A stretch of DNA of 64,000 nucleotides, from NCBI GenBank assembly GCA_900322135.1, contig ONYP01000002.1, positions 1 to 64,000 of the forward strand, written 5' to 3'. The position numbers and the translations under genes are program-made. Position 1 is the stretch's first letter. Each line of letters opens with the position of its first letter. Below the pieces are notes generated by a model. That model did not search any database. It was not told the origin of the DNA and worked only from the letters and a program-made list of their open reading frames with translations. Source of the DNA: an uncultured Prevotellaceae bacterium (GTDB lineage Bacteria; Bacteroidota; Bacteroidia; Bacteroidales; Muribaculaceae). Positions 1 to 9,015 of the stretch are shown here, piece by piece.

Positions 1-1725
1 CTCGGTGGTCATGAAGCCCATGTTGAACTGTGCGGTCTCGTTGAGTTTCTGCACGAGGCTGTCGGGGATGACTTCACCGGTCTTGTAGTGACGGGCATAG
101 TTCTTCAATACCTCAGGCTCAAATGCCCAGTGCTCGTTGATCTGCGAGGGCATCTCGACCAGGTCACGGTCGGTGTTGGTGCCTGCCAGGCCGCGATACT
201 GCACGCGGGTGAGCATGCCGTGGAGGGCGTGTCCGAACTCGTGGAAGACGGTCTGTACCTCATCCCAGGTGAGCAACGAGGGGGTGTCGCCTGAGGGAGG
301 CGTCATGCTGGCCACATTGTAGATAATGGGACGGATGTTCTCACCGCCATAGTTGTAAGCCTCCTGCATGGCTTCCATCCATGCGCCCTGAGCCTTGACG
401 GGACGGGGCAGGTAGTCGGTCATGAAGATGGCGAGGTGCTTGCCCTCGGCATCCTTCACATCATAGACCTTGACCTCGGGGTGGTACTTGGGTGCCTCGG
501 GCAACTGCTCGAAGGTGAGGCCGTAGAGCTTGTTGGCAGCAAAGAAGATACCGTTCTTGACCACGCTGTCGAGAGCGAAGTAGGGACGCACATCGTCCTC
601 GCTGAAGTTGAATTTCTCCTTCTTCACCTTCTCGGCATAGTAGTAATAGTCACAAGCCTCAAACTCGGCGGTGTCGCCATGAGCGGCAGCATAGGCCTTC
701 ATGTCGGCAACTTCCTCCTCTACCTTCTTGATAGCGGGGCGGAAGAGCGACATCAGCAGGTCCTCGGCAGCTTTGGGCGTCTTGGCCATGTAGGGATCGG
801 TGGCATAGTCGGCATAGGTGTTGAAGCCGAGCAGGTTAGCCTTCTGCTGGCGGAGCAAGAGGATGTTGCGGATGTTCTCGGTGTTGTCCCACTTGTCGCC
901 GTGGCTGGCGGTAGTGGTGTAGGTCTCGTACATCTTGCGGCGCAGGTCGCGGCTGTCGGCATAGGTCAGCACGGCGAGGCGCGTCGATGCGGTAGCGGTG
1001 AAGGCCCACTGTCCCTTCTTGCCCTTGTCGGCGGCGAGCTTGGCGGCATTGTCGATGATGCCCTGGGGCAGACCCTTGAGGTCCTCTTCCTTGTCGATGA
1101 AGAAGACGCAGTTGTCCATATCGTGCATCACATTGTTACCGAACTTGAGCTTGAACTTACCCAGCTTGCTGTTGATCACCTTGAGGGTGTCCTTCTGGGC
1201 AGCGGTGAGCAGGGCACCGTTGCGCACAAACTCCTTGTAGTACTTCTCGGTGAGGCGCTTCTGGATGGGATCCAAGCCCAGGCTGTCGGCATTGTCATAG
1301 ACGGCCTTTACCTTGGCAAAGAGGCCGTCGTTCATGTACATGGCGTCGCTCTGTTTGGTGAGCATGGGCAGCAGATCCTCGGAGAGTTTCTGCATCTCCT
1401 CGGTGTTATCACTGCTACTGAGTGCATTGAACACTCTCGACACCTTGTCCAGAATGCGGCCGCTGTTGTCCAGGGCGAGGATGGTGTTCTCGAAGTTGGG
1501 GACTGCCGTGTTCTTGATGATGGAATCAATCTCGGCGTTCTGCTCAGCAATACCGGCCTCGACGGCGGGCATGTAGTCACCGTAGGTGATTTTGTCAAAC
1601 GGCGGAATGCCGTACTCGTTAGCGTACTCCGACATAAACGGGTTGTTCTTGGAAGATTTGTTCCCCTGGCAGCCAACAAGAACGACGGTCGCCAGAGCAA
1701 GAACGGTGAATAAAAACTTTTTCAT
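1..1725 (-). CDS. dcp: M3 family peptidyl-dipeptidase (Dcp-like lipoprotein), 3' end outside window
   Basis: Zinc metallopeptidase that removes C-terminal dipeptides or degrades oligopeptides. The first 575 codons are visible; the C-terminus runs off the left edge. The start at 1725 gives a lipoprotein signal (MKKFLF, hydrophobic core, lipobox LVGC with Cys19), so the enzyme is probably periplasmic and lipid-anchored. The thermolysin-like zinc motif HEFGH lies at about residues 495-499 (bases 229-243), after the long helical N-terminal region typical of M3 enzymes. It is last in a minus-strand run behind the phosphatase-fold gene, with a gap of about 20 bases, so it is probably co-transcribed with the rhomboids. 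Family assignment is firm; dcp rather than a close paralogue is an inference. Confidence 0.9.
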   Translation of the reverse strand, partial: MKKFLFTVLALATVVLVGCQGNKSSKNNPFMSEYANEYGIPPFDKITYGDYMPAVEAGIAEQNAEIDSIIKNTAVPNFENTILALDNSGRILDKVSRVFNALSSSDNTEEMQKLSEDLLPMLTKQSDAMYMNDGLFAKVKAVYDNADSLGLDPIQKRLTEKYYKEFVRNGALLTAAQKDTLKVINSKLGKFKLKFGNNVMHDMDNCVFFIDKEEDLKGLPQGIIDNAAKLAADKGKKGQWAFTATASTRLAVLTYADSRDLRRKMYETYTTTASHGDKWDNTENIRNILLLRQQKANLLGFNTYADYATDPYMAKTPKAAEDLLMSLFRPAIKKVEEEVADMKAYAAAHGDTAEFEACDYYYYAEKVKKEKFNFSEDDVRPYFALDSVVKNGIFFAANKLYGLTFEQLPEAPKYHPEVKVYDVKDAEGKHLAIFMTDYLPRPVKAQGAWMEAMQEAYNYGGENIRPIIYNVASMTPPSGDTPSLLTWDEVQTVFHEFGHALHGMLTRVQYRGLAGTNTDRDLVEMPSQINEHWAFEPEVLKNYARHYKTGEVIPDSLVQKLNETAQFNMGFMTTE

Positions 1726-1746
1726 TTCTCTAGATAATTAAAAAAT

Positions 1747-2913
1747 TTATTTTGTCATTTGCTTTTTTTGGGTTTTCACATCCAGGTCAAAGGTGGCCAT
1801 AAGAGGATAGTGATCGCTGCTGCCTCCGTCGAGACGCTCGGCGCTGAGCACCCCGAGCTCGCCACGGTAGAGAATGTGGTCGATACGATAGAACAGGTTA
1901 TGCTCGTTGTAAGTATAGGTATATCCATTGCCCACCTTGCACCAGGCGTCATTCAGGTCATCGCCACAGATGGTGCGGTAAACATGGGATGAGGGAACAT
2001 CATTCATGTCGCCACACACGATGACATTGGCAGGCGATTCATCAATAGCCTTACGCAGAGCGACGGCATTGTCACCACGCAGCTCGAACGAACGGCGCAT
2101 GCGCTCCAGGGCCGATGGCTTGACATCGGGCGAGACACGCACATTCATGCTCTTGCCGAAACTCAGATGATAGGACTGTAAACGGAAGTCCACAAGCCTC
2201 AACTGCTTGCCACTGGGCAACTGCAGGTCATAGGCCCGCGCCAGGTAAGAGATATTGTTGCGGTTATACCCCAATGGCGAGCGTGCCTGCTGCGCCTCAC
2301 CCAGGGGCTGGGTCTCAAAGGGATACTTGGACATGATGCTCAAGCCCTCGCTACTGTTGTAACGATAGGGATACTTGCTGATGATTTCCTGCCGGTAGGC
2401 CGCCAGTGAGGGCATATCTTCCCAATCCACCCCCGATGCCGTACCTTCCTGCATGAGCACAACATCAGGATTGGCATCCAGAATGAGCCTCATCGATTCG
2501 TTGGGTTTGGAGTTGAGCTGGTGGTCGTTATAATTGAATGCCAAGACATTATAGGTCATCACCTTGAGCATCAGTGAAGGGTCGGCAGGTGATGGTGGCG
2601 TATTCTCGGCTGTATTATAAGGCACAAGCAACTTGATAATGGGCGCAGATGCCAAAATGGCAAGCACCAGGGTTGCCACGGCAATCCAGCGTTTCTTGAC
2701 CAAGGCAAACAACATCCACAACAGTGAAATGAACAGCATGGGCGTGAAGGCCAGAACCATAAACGGCGCGCCAACAAAACTGCGCGGATCAATCTTTCCC
2801 GCATAGGCGCAAGCGACCATGAGAACAGCAAATACCGCCGTCAGAATCTCAAAGGTCCTGATGAGCCGTTTTTGCTTGCGGCGGCGGTTAATATCGTAAG
2901 TACTTCTCGGCAT
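1747..2913 (-). CDS. endonuclease/exonuclease/phosphatase family membrane protein
   Basis: 388 residues. Three N-terminal membrane segments (about residues 20-40, 50-70, 75-95) precede a periplasmic or extracytoplasmic EEP domain. Its hallmarks are visible: MTYNVLAFN, DVVLMQE (metal-binding Glu), GDMNDVPSS and the terminal SSDHYPLMATF (Asp-His pair). Such domains cut phosphodiester or phosphoester bonds; the substrate cannot be read from sequence. I chose ATG 2913 (MPRSTYDINRRRK) rather than the in-frame ATG at 3000, because the longer form would overlap the rhomboid gene by 50 bases and begin with a hydrophilic tail unlike family starts. The bases immediately upstream are one copy of a 38-bp dispersed repeat. 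Confidence 0.86.
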   Translation of the reverse strand: MPRSTYDINRRRKQKRLIRTFEILTAVFAVLMVACAYAGKIDPRSFVGAPFMVLAFTPMLFISLLWMLFALVKKRWIAVATLVLAILASAPIIKLLVPYNTAENTPPSPADPSLMLKVMTYNVLAFNYNDHQLNSKPNESMRLILDANPDVVLMQEGTASGVDWEDMPSLAAYRQEIISKYPYRYNSSEGLSIMSKYPFETQPLGEAQQARSPLGYNRNNISYLARAYDLQLPSGKQLRLVDFRLQSYHLSFGKSMNVRVSPDVKPSALERMRRSFELRGDNAVALRKAIDESPANVIVCGDMNDVPSSHVYRTICGDDLNDAWCKVGNGYTYTYNEHNLFYRIDHILYRGELGVLSAERLDGGSSDHYPLMATFDLDVKTQKKQMTK

Positions 2914-2949
2914 GTGTTTGAAATCTACTATTAATATATTATAATGTGT
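2912..2949 (+). repeat. 38-bp dispersed repeat, copy 1
   Basis: Matches 11310-11347 on the same strand at about 34 of 38 positions. It begins ATGTGTTTGAAATC and ends with an AT-rich block TAATATATTATAATGTGT. It fills the gap between the second rhomboid gene and the EEP gene and lies antisense to both. Confidence 0.8.
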
Positions 2950-2950
2950 A

Positions 2951-3865
2951 TCAGACGGTGCGCCGTCTCGACGCTTTGAATAGTTTATCTTTTTCCTCAT
3001 CGGTCAGGGCGTCATAGCCCGCAACCTTGATTTTACCCAGAATGATGTCCAACTCCTCCTCGCTGACCTCGTCGGCAGGAGTTTCGGCCCGACGGGGACT
3101 TTGCGGTGTGTCGGCTGCAACCGAGGCACCCTTCTTGCGGCGAGTGAACTTAGGCAATTTCCATGAGCTGACATTGAATAGACCGACGATGGCATCGAGA
3201 ACCGCATTGAGCGGACGCGTAATGTCACGCCCCCGCCTGATGCGCCATGCATACCATGCTCCGACCAGGATACCGCCCACATGGGCAATGCTTCCTCCAG
3301 GACTGGACACATCAAACCCCAAAATGATGAAGGCAACGACAGCGACAGCTATCCACTTGAGCGAGATTTCACCCAGAAACAGGATGCCGATTTTATAATC
3401 AGGCGTATAAACAGCGATTGCTACCACGATGGCAAGAATCGATGCCGAGGCTCCGCTCAGGTTGACCGATGCACCAGCGAGACCGGGAATGAGGTTATAA
3501 ACCAGCAAAAACAGGAGCATGCCGACCCATCCGCCCAGCAAATAAACGCCCATAAGCTGTTTAGGCGAGAAGAATTCCATAAAGATGCGTCCCATCCAGT
3601 AAAGCCACAACATGTTGAACAGGACAGGCAGCAGGTCAAAGTGGGTAAACATAAAGGTGACCACTGTCCATGGCCTCCTCAATAGCTCACCCAAGCCGTT
3701 GGGTACAGCCACCCAACGAAGCATGCCCGAAGCATCCTTGCCGAACATCATGGCAACCCTAGCGACAATGAACAGTAACAGAAAGACCCCGATGTTGATG
3801 GCTATGATTCTCATCAGCATCGAGCTCTGCCTGTAGGCGCGCCTGATATTGTCAATAAAAGTCAT
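2951..3865 (-). CDS. rhomboid family intramembrane serine protease
   Basis: 304 residues. Cleaves transmembrane substrates inside the membrane. Six or so hydrophobic segments are visible. The catalytic serine sits in the loop motif SGAS (Ser140), and the partner histidine is in GSIAHVGG (His195). The C-terminal 90 residues are a charged cytoplasmic tail ending in a helical segment (EEELDIILGKIK, then DALTDEEKDKLF) of the kind found at the ends of many Bacteroidales rhomboids. The gene overlaps the preceding rhomboid gene by 14 bases, so the two are translationally coupled. Confidence 0.92.
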   Translation of the reverse strand: MTFIDNIRRAYRQSSMLMRIIAINIGVFLLLFIVARVAMMFGKDASGMLRWVAVPNGLGELLRRPWTVVTFMFTHFDLLPVLFNMLWLYWMGRIFMEFFSPKQLMGVYLLGGWVGMLLFLLVYNLIPGLAGASVNLSGASASILAIVVAIAVYTPDYKIGILFLGEISLKWIAVAVVAFIILGFDVSSPGGSIAHVGGILVGAWYAWRIRRGRDITRPLNAVLDAIVGLFNVSSWKLPKFTRRKKGASVAADTPQSPRRAETPADEVSEEELDIILGKIKVAGYDALTDEEKDKLFKASRRRTV

Positions 3866-4571
3866 TACGCCTGATGATGCCAGTGTGCTTCCAATACAGA
3901 ATCATGATGATTCCCGCTATCATTCCACCCAAATGAGCAAAATGGGCCACACCGCTCATCGTGCCAGATATACCGAAGAACAACTCGAGCACGCCATAAC
4001 CTATCACAACCCACTTGGCCTTGATAGGGAACGGGAAGGGAATGATATACATTTTCACATTGGGGAAAAACATGCCGAAGGCCAACAGGATGCCAAACAC
4101 AGCACCCGAAGCACCAACAGTCACAAATTGGTCCAAGACGGCTGGGCTGACATTGTAAACTGCATTAAACTCCACCATCCACACCAGTTCCTGTACCAGT
4201 GCAGCACCCAAGCCACAAAGGAGATAATACAACAGATACCGTTTGGTTCCCAGCTGCCTCTCAATCAATCCGCCAAACATCCACAACGAGAACATATTGC
4301 AGAAGATGTGATAGATGTTGGTGGGGTCGTGCATGAACATATAGGTCAAGAGCTGCCACGGCCTGAACGATGAAGCCAGCCAATAGTGAAGCCCCAGCAT
4401 CCGGTAAAGAGGGTTGTGGTCCATAAAGAGACCGGGGTCCAGCGAGCCATTGGCTGATTTCCACATCTGGTATGACACAAAAGTGGCTAGCCACACAATC
4501 ACATTGATGATCATCAAGTGCTTGGTGGCTGGAGGCATATTCAGTCCAGCTGAACGGTTATGGTATTGCAT
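3852..4571 (-). CDS. rhomboid family intramembrane serine protease
   Basis: 239 residues, the compact six-helix rhomboid core without a long tail. The active-site motif GASG carries Ser155, and the histidine region is AHFAHLGG (His210/His213). The HDPTNIYHIFCNMF stretch is the conserved second-helix region (family pattern HxxxxHxxxN). It is the first gene of the minus-strand run and overlaps the next rhomboid gene by 14 bases. A promoter -7 box lies about 36 bases upstream. Confidence 0.93.
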   Translation of the reverse strand: MQYHNRSAGLNMPPATKHLMIINVIVWLATFVSYQMWKSANGSLDPGLFMDHNPLYRMLGLHYWLASSFRPWQLLTYMFMHDPTNIYHIFCNMFSLWMFGGLIERQLGTKRYLLYYLLCGLGAALVQELVWMVEFNAVYNVSPAVLDQFVTVGASGAVFGILLAFGMFFPNVKMYIIPFPFPIKAKWVVIGYGVLELFFGISGTMSGVAHFAHLGGMIAGIIMILYWKHTGIIRRNDFY

Positions 4572-4606
4572 ATATCAAAGTGTTCTTATCTCATTGAATG
4601 AACGCA

Positions 4607-4614
4607 CAAAAATA
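4607..4614 (-). promoter_or_regulatory. Bacteroidetes -7 box for the rhomboid operon
   Basis: Reads TATTTTTG on the minus strand, matching TAnnTTTG, 36 bases upstream of the rhomboid ATG. No clear -33 TTTG was found at the usual distance. Confidence 0.5.
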
Positions 4615-4706
4615 CTGAAAAACTCCCTATTTTCGTCATTTTTGCCTATAAAAAACCTAAAAAACACAGTTTTTAGGCTAATTTGCGCAAAATTTTAAAG
4701 ATTTAT

Positions 4707-4737
4707 TTTGCAGAAACGGTTGTTATACTTATATTTG
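4707..4737 (+). promoter_or_regulatory. promoter of the HU gene
   Basis: TTTG at 4707-4710, exactly 19 bases, then TATATTTG at 4730-4737: a perfect Bacteroidetes housekeeping promoter. It predicts a leader of about 55 bases before the HU start. Confidence 0.85.
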
Positions 4738-4797
4738 CGCAAAGAAATTGATTACCTATTTTATTCACATAACTTAATTTTTTAAATAATTTACACT

Positions 4798-5082
4798 ATG
4801 AACAAGACTGAATTAGTACAAGCAATTGCCGAAAAGGCCAATTTGAACAAGACGCAGGCTAAGGCCGCTCTTGATGCTATGCTCTGCTCTGTTGGCTGTG
4901 CATTGAAGGATGGAAAGAAAGTCGCCCTGATCGGCTTCGGCACCTTCCAGGTTGTTAAGAAAGAGGCCCGCGAAGGCATCAATCCCGCAACCAAGGCTAA
5001 GATCAAAATCCCCGCAAAGAAAGTCGTTAAGTTCAAAGTTGGTGCCGATCTGGCCAATAAGGTGAACAGCAAGAAGAAATAA
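4798..5082 (+). CDS. hup: HU/IHF family DNA-binding protein
   Basis: 94 residues, the normal size for HU. It begins MNKTELVQAIAEKA, the standard HU helix 1, and contains GFGTFQV and the arm region GINPATKAKIKIPAKK with its DNA-intercalating proline. HU bends and compacts DNA and assists replication and recombination. It is a single-gene unit with a consensus promoter upstream and a strong terminator downstream. Basic C-terminal residues (NSKKK) are typical. Confidence 0.97.
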   Translation: MNKTELVQAIAEKANLNKTQAKAALDAMLCSVGCALKDGKKVALIGFGTFQVVKKEAREGINPATKAKIKIPAKKVVKFKVGADLANKVNSKKK

Positions 5083-5100
5083 TCATTGCTTGTACACGGC

Positions 5101-5122
5101 TCAAGGAGACAGTGCTCCTTGA
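5101..5122 (+). promoter_or_regulatory. hairpin in the HU 3' UTR
   Basis: TCAAGGAG, six-base loop, CTCCTTGA: a perfect 8-bp stem directly after the HU stop and just before the terminator. It could protect the mRNA 3' end. Confidence 0.5.
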
Positions 5123-5134
5123 ACGAGAGTAAAT

Positions 5135-5180
5135 GCCTGCCGCATTCCCTAGCGGGAACCGCGGCAGGCGATTTTTTTTT
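5135..5180 (+). terminator. rho-independent terminator of the HU gene
   Basis: GCCTGCCGC pairs with GCGGCAGGC around a 17-base loop, followed by a run of more than ten T. Confidence 0.9.
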
Positions 5181-5189
5181 TTTGAGCGG

Positions 5190-5233
5190 AAACGATATCG
5201 ATGTCGCTCCAAGCAGTTATACTTATTTAGTCC
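5190..5233 (+). repeat. CGATATCG-containing intergenic repeat, copy A
   Basis: Contains CGATATCGATGTCG, then about 10 variable bases, then a GTTATACTTATTTAGTC segment. A near copy in the same order lies at 52603-52642. The 12 bases AAACGATATCGA at 5190-5201 also recur inverted at 52675-52686. The rest of the 5181-5487 gap holds no gene that I can see. Confidence 0.55.
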
Positions 5234-5428
5234 TGTATTGATAACAATTAATCGAATTATCATGGGGCTGTGCCGGCCTGTAGGCTCACAGTTTAAACCC
5301 TTTTATGGAGCAACTGCGACATCATTGCTATTTTGCGCCACAAAACCAGGACCGACAAGTCCAAAGTATGATTTGCGCTTTTTTTGTTTTTTTTCTTTTT
5401 TTAATGTCCTTTTTAATAAGAAATTGCC

Positions 5429-5436
5429 TATATTTG
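5429..5436 (+). promoter_or_regulatory. -7 box of the BspA-like gene
   Basis: TATATTTG, matching TAnnTTTG, 52 bases upstream of the ATG. The -33 region is only a T-rich stretch. Confidence 0.6.
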
Positions 5437-5487
5437 TGGTTTAAAAACGATATTCCAACATTTAATAACCAATAACTGTCATTGCTT

Positions 5488-8400
5488 ATGAGACACTTTA
5501 CCTTTAAGACATGGTCGTTGAGGCTCATGCTTGCCGTGGGATGCGTCGCCTGGCTGTCAACAGCCCTGGCTGCATCCATTACAGTCGACGGCATCAACTA
5601 CACGACCAAGAGCGATGGTACGGCGACGATTGCCAAGTACACCATCGTCAAGGCCACCGCCACGACACCCGCCGACACATTGTGGTACTCAGGCGATATT
5701 GTCATTCCCGAGAAAATCACTTATGAGGGTACAGAGTATACCGTCGTCGGTACTGCAGCCAACTCATTCCTGGATTGCAAGGACCTGACCAGCGTAACCC
5801 TGCCTGCCACCTGCGTGACCATCGCGCGCAACACCTTCAAGGGCTGCTCGTCACTCAGGACCAGTCCCCTGCCCGCCACTGTAACCAGCGTGGGCAGCGG
5901 TGTGTTCAACGGTTGTACTAATCTGGAAGAAGTCGTAATTTATCCCGGATGGAGCAAGCCCATCAGCGAGGAGTTTGCCAACTGCGACAACCTCAAGCGC
6001 CTCATCATCAGCGACGGCACAGATGCCGTGGTGATGAAAGTGACCGCTTTCGGTTCCTCGGCCGAGGCCCGCACGGCGCTGGCAAGCATCCAGTACATCT
6101 ACATGGGCCGCAATGTTGACGCAAGTGCCTACCTGAACAATGAGCAGCCCTTCCACAACATGTCGGGGCTGCTGACGCTGGATATCGGCGGCGAGACCAC
6201 AACGATCCAGAACACCACCTTCCAGGGGTGCACAGCCTTGAGTACCGTTAACTTTGAGACAGATAACAAGGTGACCAGCATCGGCACGAGCGCATTCGCC
6301 GGCTGCACCTCACTGCCCAGCATCCGCATTCCTGACGGTGTGACCGTCATCGAGCAGAGCACCTTCAACGGCTGCCGCAACCTGGCGCATGTGGGCATGA
6401 GCGAAAATGTGACCAGCATCGGCATCACGGCATTCTATAACTCCGGATTGACCTCCGCCACATTCCACTTCCCCAACGCGCTGACTTCCATCGGCCAAAG
6501 CGCCTTTGAGAACACGCAGTTGGATGGCGAAATCATGCTGCCGGACATGCTGACCACGATAGGCGCCCAAGCGTTTGCCGGCACGAAGTTGACCAGCATC
6601 GTTATTCCCGCCAGTGTGACGAGCATCGGCACAGGAGCGTTCACCCCCATCCCCACCCTCGCCCAGATCATTGTTAACGAAGGCAACACCGCCTTCCAAC
6701 TTGATGGCGGCGTGCTGCTGAATGCAGCAGGCACCCGTCTGCTGGTGAGCGCTCACGAGGGCGAAATCGGCACGACCTTCACCAATGCCACGGTGACCAA
6801 CATCGATAACTACGGTCTGGCCTATGCTCCTTTCACGAGCGTAAACCTGCCGGCCCTGACCACCATCGGCAACTACGGCTTTGCCTACAGCGACATCGAG
6901 AGCTACACCCTCGAGAACAATGTCACCGTCGGGCAGAATGCCTTCTCCGGTTCGGCCCTGCAGTCTATCGTCATCGCCGAGGGCCGCAACGAGATTCCGC
7001 AGGGACTGTGCGCCCAGTGCACCAGCCTGACCAGCGTGACACTGCCCACCACCACGACCAACATGATGCGCAACTGCTTTGAGGGCTGCACCGCCCTTGA
7101 GCAGATGGAGATTCCCGCCAATGTCAACTACATGGAACCCGGTTCAGTGCCTGCCACCATTAAGGAGTTGCGCGTGCTCAATGTCAACACGCCCGCCCTT
7201 GCCGCCGGCGTGTTCAACGAGAGCCAGGGCGATGTAGTCTGCAAGGTAGCCCCCGGCTCGGTCGAGGCCTTCAAGAACGCCAACCAGTGGCGTTACCTGA
7301 ACATTGTGGGCGATGCCACCATCTCGGGCGAAGGCTCCACCCTGGGCTGCCCCGCCGGTCTGTATTTCGCAACTACCAATGGTGCCCTGATGTATAAGGA
7401 CGAGAACGGCAACATCGTCAACACCAATTTCAACGCGGGCCAACACGCCTTCACGCTGCAGAGCTACAAGAACCGCGTTTATGTCGCCGTAGCCGGTAAC
7501 AAGTTCACCTATCAGGATCCCAACCAGCCCCTGGGCGACGGCGAACTGTTCTATGTAAACAACACCAACGGCATCTTCTACCGCGTGACCGTATTGAACA
7601 ATGTGGGATACGCACCCAGTGAAGACCCGTTCACCATGTTCATCGACAAGAACGAGAACAAGATTTACATCAGTGACCGCAATGTGGGTATCCATGAGCT
7701 GAATGCCGACACAACGGGCCTCTACGGCCAGCAGCCGTTCCTGTTGCAGAACCAGTGGCTGCCCTACTACAACGATGAAATCAGCTGGGGCTCCATCACC
7801 GGTGGCTTTACCCAGGACAAGCACGGCATCTTCTGGATGAGCAAGAAGTTCAACGGCATCTGCCTGCTGCGCTTCAAGAAAGGCGACATCTATCCTGACG
7901 GAGGCCAAGGCCACACTAAGCACTATAATGCCCTGTTCAGGGACGCCATCATCAAGACCTTCTACCTCGACGAGGAGAACGGCTACCTGTACATGCAGGT
8001 ACAAACCGACCCCAATGGCTGCGTGCCCGGCATCTATCGCATCGCATTGAGCAAGATTGAGAACCTCGAGACCGGTGCCGATGTGGAGGGCAACGACAAC
8101 CTGCGCATCAGCGACTGTGAACTTATCGACGACTCGCCCATCAAGGTTGAGGGCGCCGAGGACAGCGGTGAGCTTGCCAATGTGGCCCAGATCAACAGCG
8201 ACGGCGAATTCATCTACTGGAGCTATATCGCTCCTGCCAGCGATGCCGAGTCTATCCGCAACAGTGTGCCCCTCGACCCGAACAACCCGTTGCACAAGAG
8301 CGGTATCAAGTGCCTGCCCGCCAAGCCCAATGAGGACGGCACGATGTCCACTACTGTAACCTTTGCCATCGAGGGTGTTGAGGCCTATGGCGTGTGTGGC

Positions 8401-8607
8401 GCCACCAACACCGACCCCGTCGTACCGCCCACGCCCTTGAAGGGTGATGTCAACGGAGACGGCGAGGTGAGCATCGCCGATGTGAATGCCCTCATCGGCA
8501 TGATCCTGAGTGACAACACGAGCAATCCCCGTGGCGATGTCAACGGCGACGGCGAGATCAACATTGCTGATGTGAACGCCCTCATCGACCTCATCCTGAA
8601 AGGCTAA
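5488..8607 (+). CDS. secreted BspA-type leucine-rich repeat protein with C-terminal dockerin-like repeats
   Basis: 1039 residues. A signal peptide ends near ALAA (about residue 29). Residues of about 60-560 are successive BspA/TpLRR repeats with patterns such as SVTLPATVTSIG and AFAGCTSLPSIRIP, a surface fold associated with adhesion and host-protein binding. Residues of about 600-960 form a second region with KIYISDRN and GGFTQDKHGIFWMSKK, resembling a beta-propeller-like sensor. The C-terminus has two dockerin type I-like loops, GDVNGDGEVSIADVNALI and GDVNGDGEINIADVNALI, with Asp/Asn at calcium positions. ATG 5488 gives a clean signal peptide; the longer TTG start adds only two residues. 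Substrate and cohesin partner are unknown. Confidence 0.88.
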   Translation: MRHFTFKTWSLRLMLAVGCVAWLSTALAASITVDGINYTTKSDGTATIAKYTIVKATATTPADTLWYSGDIVIPEKITYEGTEYTVVGTAANSFLDCKDLTSVTLPATCVTIARNTFKGCSSLRTSPLPATVTSVGSGVFNGCTNLEEVVIYPGWSKPISEEFANCDNLKRLIISDGTDAVVMKVTAFGSSAEARTALASIQYIYMGRNVDASAYLNNEQPFHNMSGLLTLDIGGETTTIQNTTFQGCTALSTVNFETDNKVTSIGTSAFAGCTSLPSIRIPDGVTVIEQSTFNGCRNLAHVGMSENVTSIGITAFYNSGLTSATFHFPNALTSIGQSAFENTQLDGEIMLPDMLTTIGAQAFAGTKLTSIVIPASVTSIGTGAFTPIPTLAQIIVNEGNTAFQLDGGVLLNAAGTRLLVSAHEGEIGTTFTNATVTNIDNYGLAYAPFTSVNLPALTTIGNYGFAYSDIESYTLENNVTVGQNAFSGSALQSIVIAEGRNEIPQGLCAQCTSLTSVTLPTTTTNMMRNCFEGCTALEQMEIPANVNYMEPGSVPATIKELRVLNVNTPALAAGVFNESQGDVVCKVAPGSVEAFKNANQWRYLNIVGDATISGEGSTLGCPAGLYFATTNGALMYKDENGNIVNTNFNAGQHAFTLQSYKNRVYVAVAGNKFTYQDPNQPLGDGELFYVNNTNGIFYRVTVLNNVGYAPSEDPFTMFIDKNENKIYISDRNVGIHELNADTTGLYGQQPFLLQNQWLPYYNDEISWGSITGGFTQDKHGIFWMSKKFNGICLLRFKKGDIYPDGGQGHTKHYNALFRDAIIKTFYLDEENGYLYMQVQTDPNGCVPGIYRIALSKIENLETGADVEGNDNLRISDCELIDDSPIKVEGAEDSGELANVAQINSDGEFIYWSYIAPASDAESIRNSVPLDPNNPLHKSGIKCLPAKPNEDGTMSTTVTFAIEGVEAYGVCGATNTDPVVPPTPLKGDVNGDGEVSIADVNALIGMILSDNTSNPRGDVNGDGEINIADVNALIDLILKG

Positions 8608-8638
8608 TTCATCATAACATCAGATAATTAAACCCAGC

Positions 8639-8681
8639 AATGGTGGCGCGGAGCGAACTGAATCTGCGCCACCATTTTTTT
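8639..8681 (+). terminator. rho-independent terminator of the BspA-like gene
   Basis: AATGGTGGCGC pairs perfectly with GCGCCACCATT around a 16-base loop, followed by seven T. Its stem core TGGTGGCGC recurs in the hairpin at 41577. From 8682 to 9015 the DNA is AT-rich and I see no gene; a 71-codon minus-strand ORF there looks random. Confidence 0.9.
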
Positions 8682-9015
8682 GGTCTGCCGATGGACCCAA
8701 CGCTGAAACAATTGGCACATCGGCGGGAGGATTAAGAAAACATCGGAGTAGTGAACGGCTCTGGAAGATTAAGCCGTTTCGTTGAATCAGTCTATCGGTA
8801 CAGATACAAAAAAAATGGATTAACCATTCTATCAATCACGACAGTAAAGTTAATCCGAAACTCTTTGATAAATCAAAATTGATTTTTCCCTTTTATGCGC
8901 TACAAAGTTTCAAATACAAAATTTTTCTGCCAATTTTTATCTAAAAATACTATTTTAAGCCAAAAATCTTCAGACTAACGCTCTCTTTACACCACAATAT
9001 GACACTAATGATGGC

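Noticed and set aside
436..1713. 425-codon plus-strand ORF
   Set aside because: It is the antisense shadow of the Dcp-like peptidase, which has a lipoprotein signal and HEFGH motif; the plus frame has no family pattern.
2914..3000. ATG 3000 as start of the EEP protein
   Set aside because: It would overlap the rhomboid gene by 50 bases and add a hydrophilic segment encoded by the 38-bp repeat.
5482..5490. TTG start two codons upstream of the BspA-like ATG
   Set aside because: ATG 5488 makes the same signal peptide and is the simpler start; the same reasoning was used at 10385, 13975, 31278 and 36844.
8620..8835. 71-codon minus-strand ORF
   Set aside because: It covers the terminator of the BspA-like gene and has no recognisable content or promoter.
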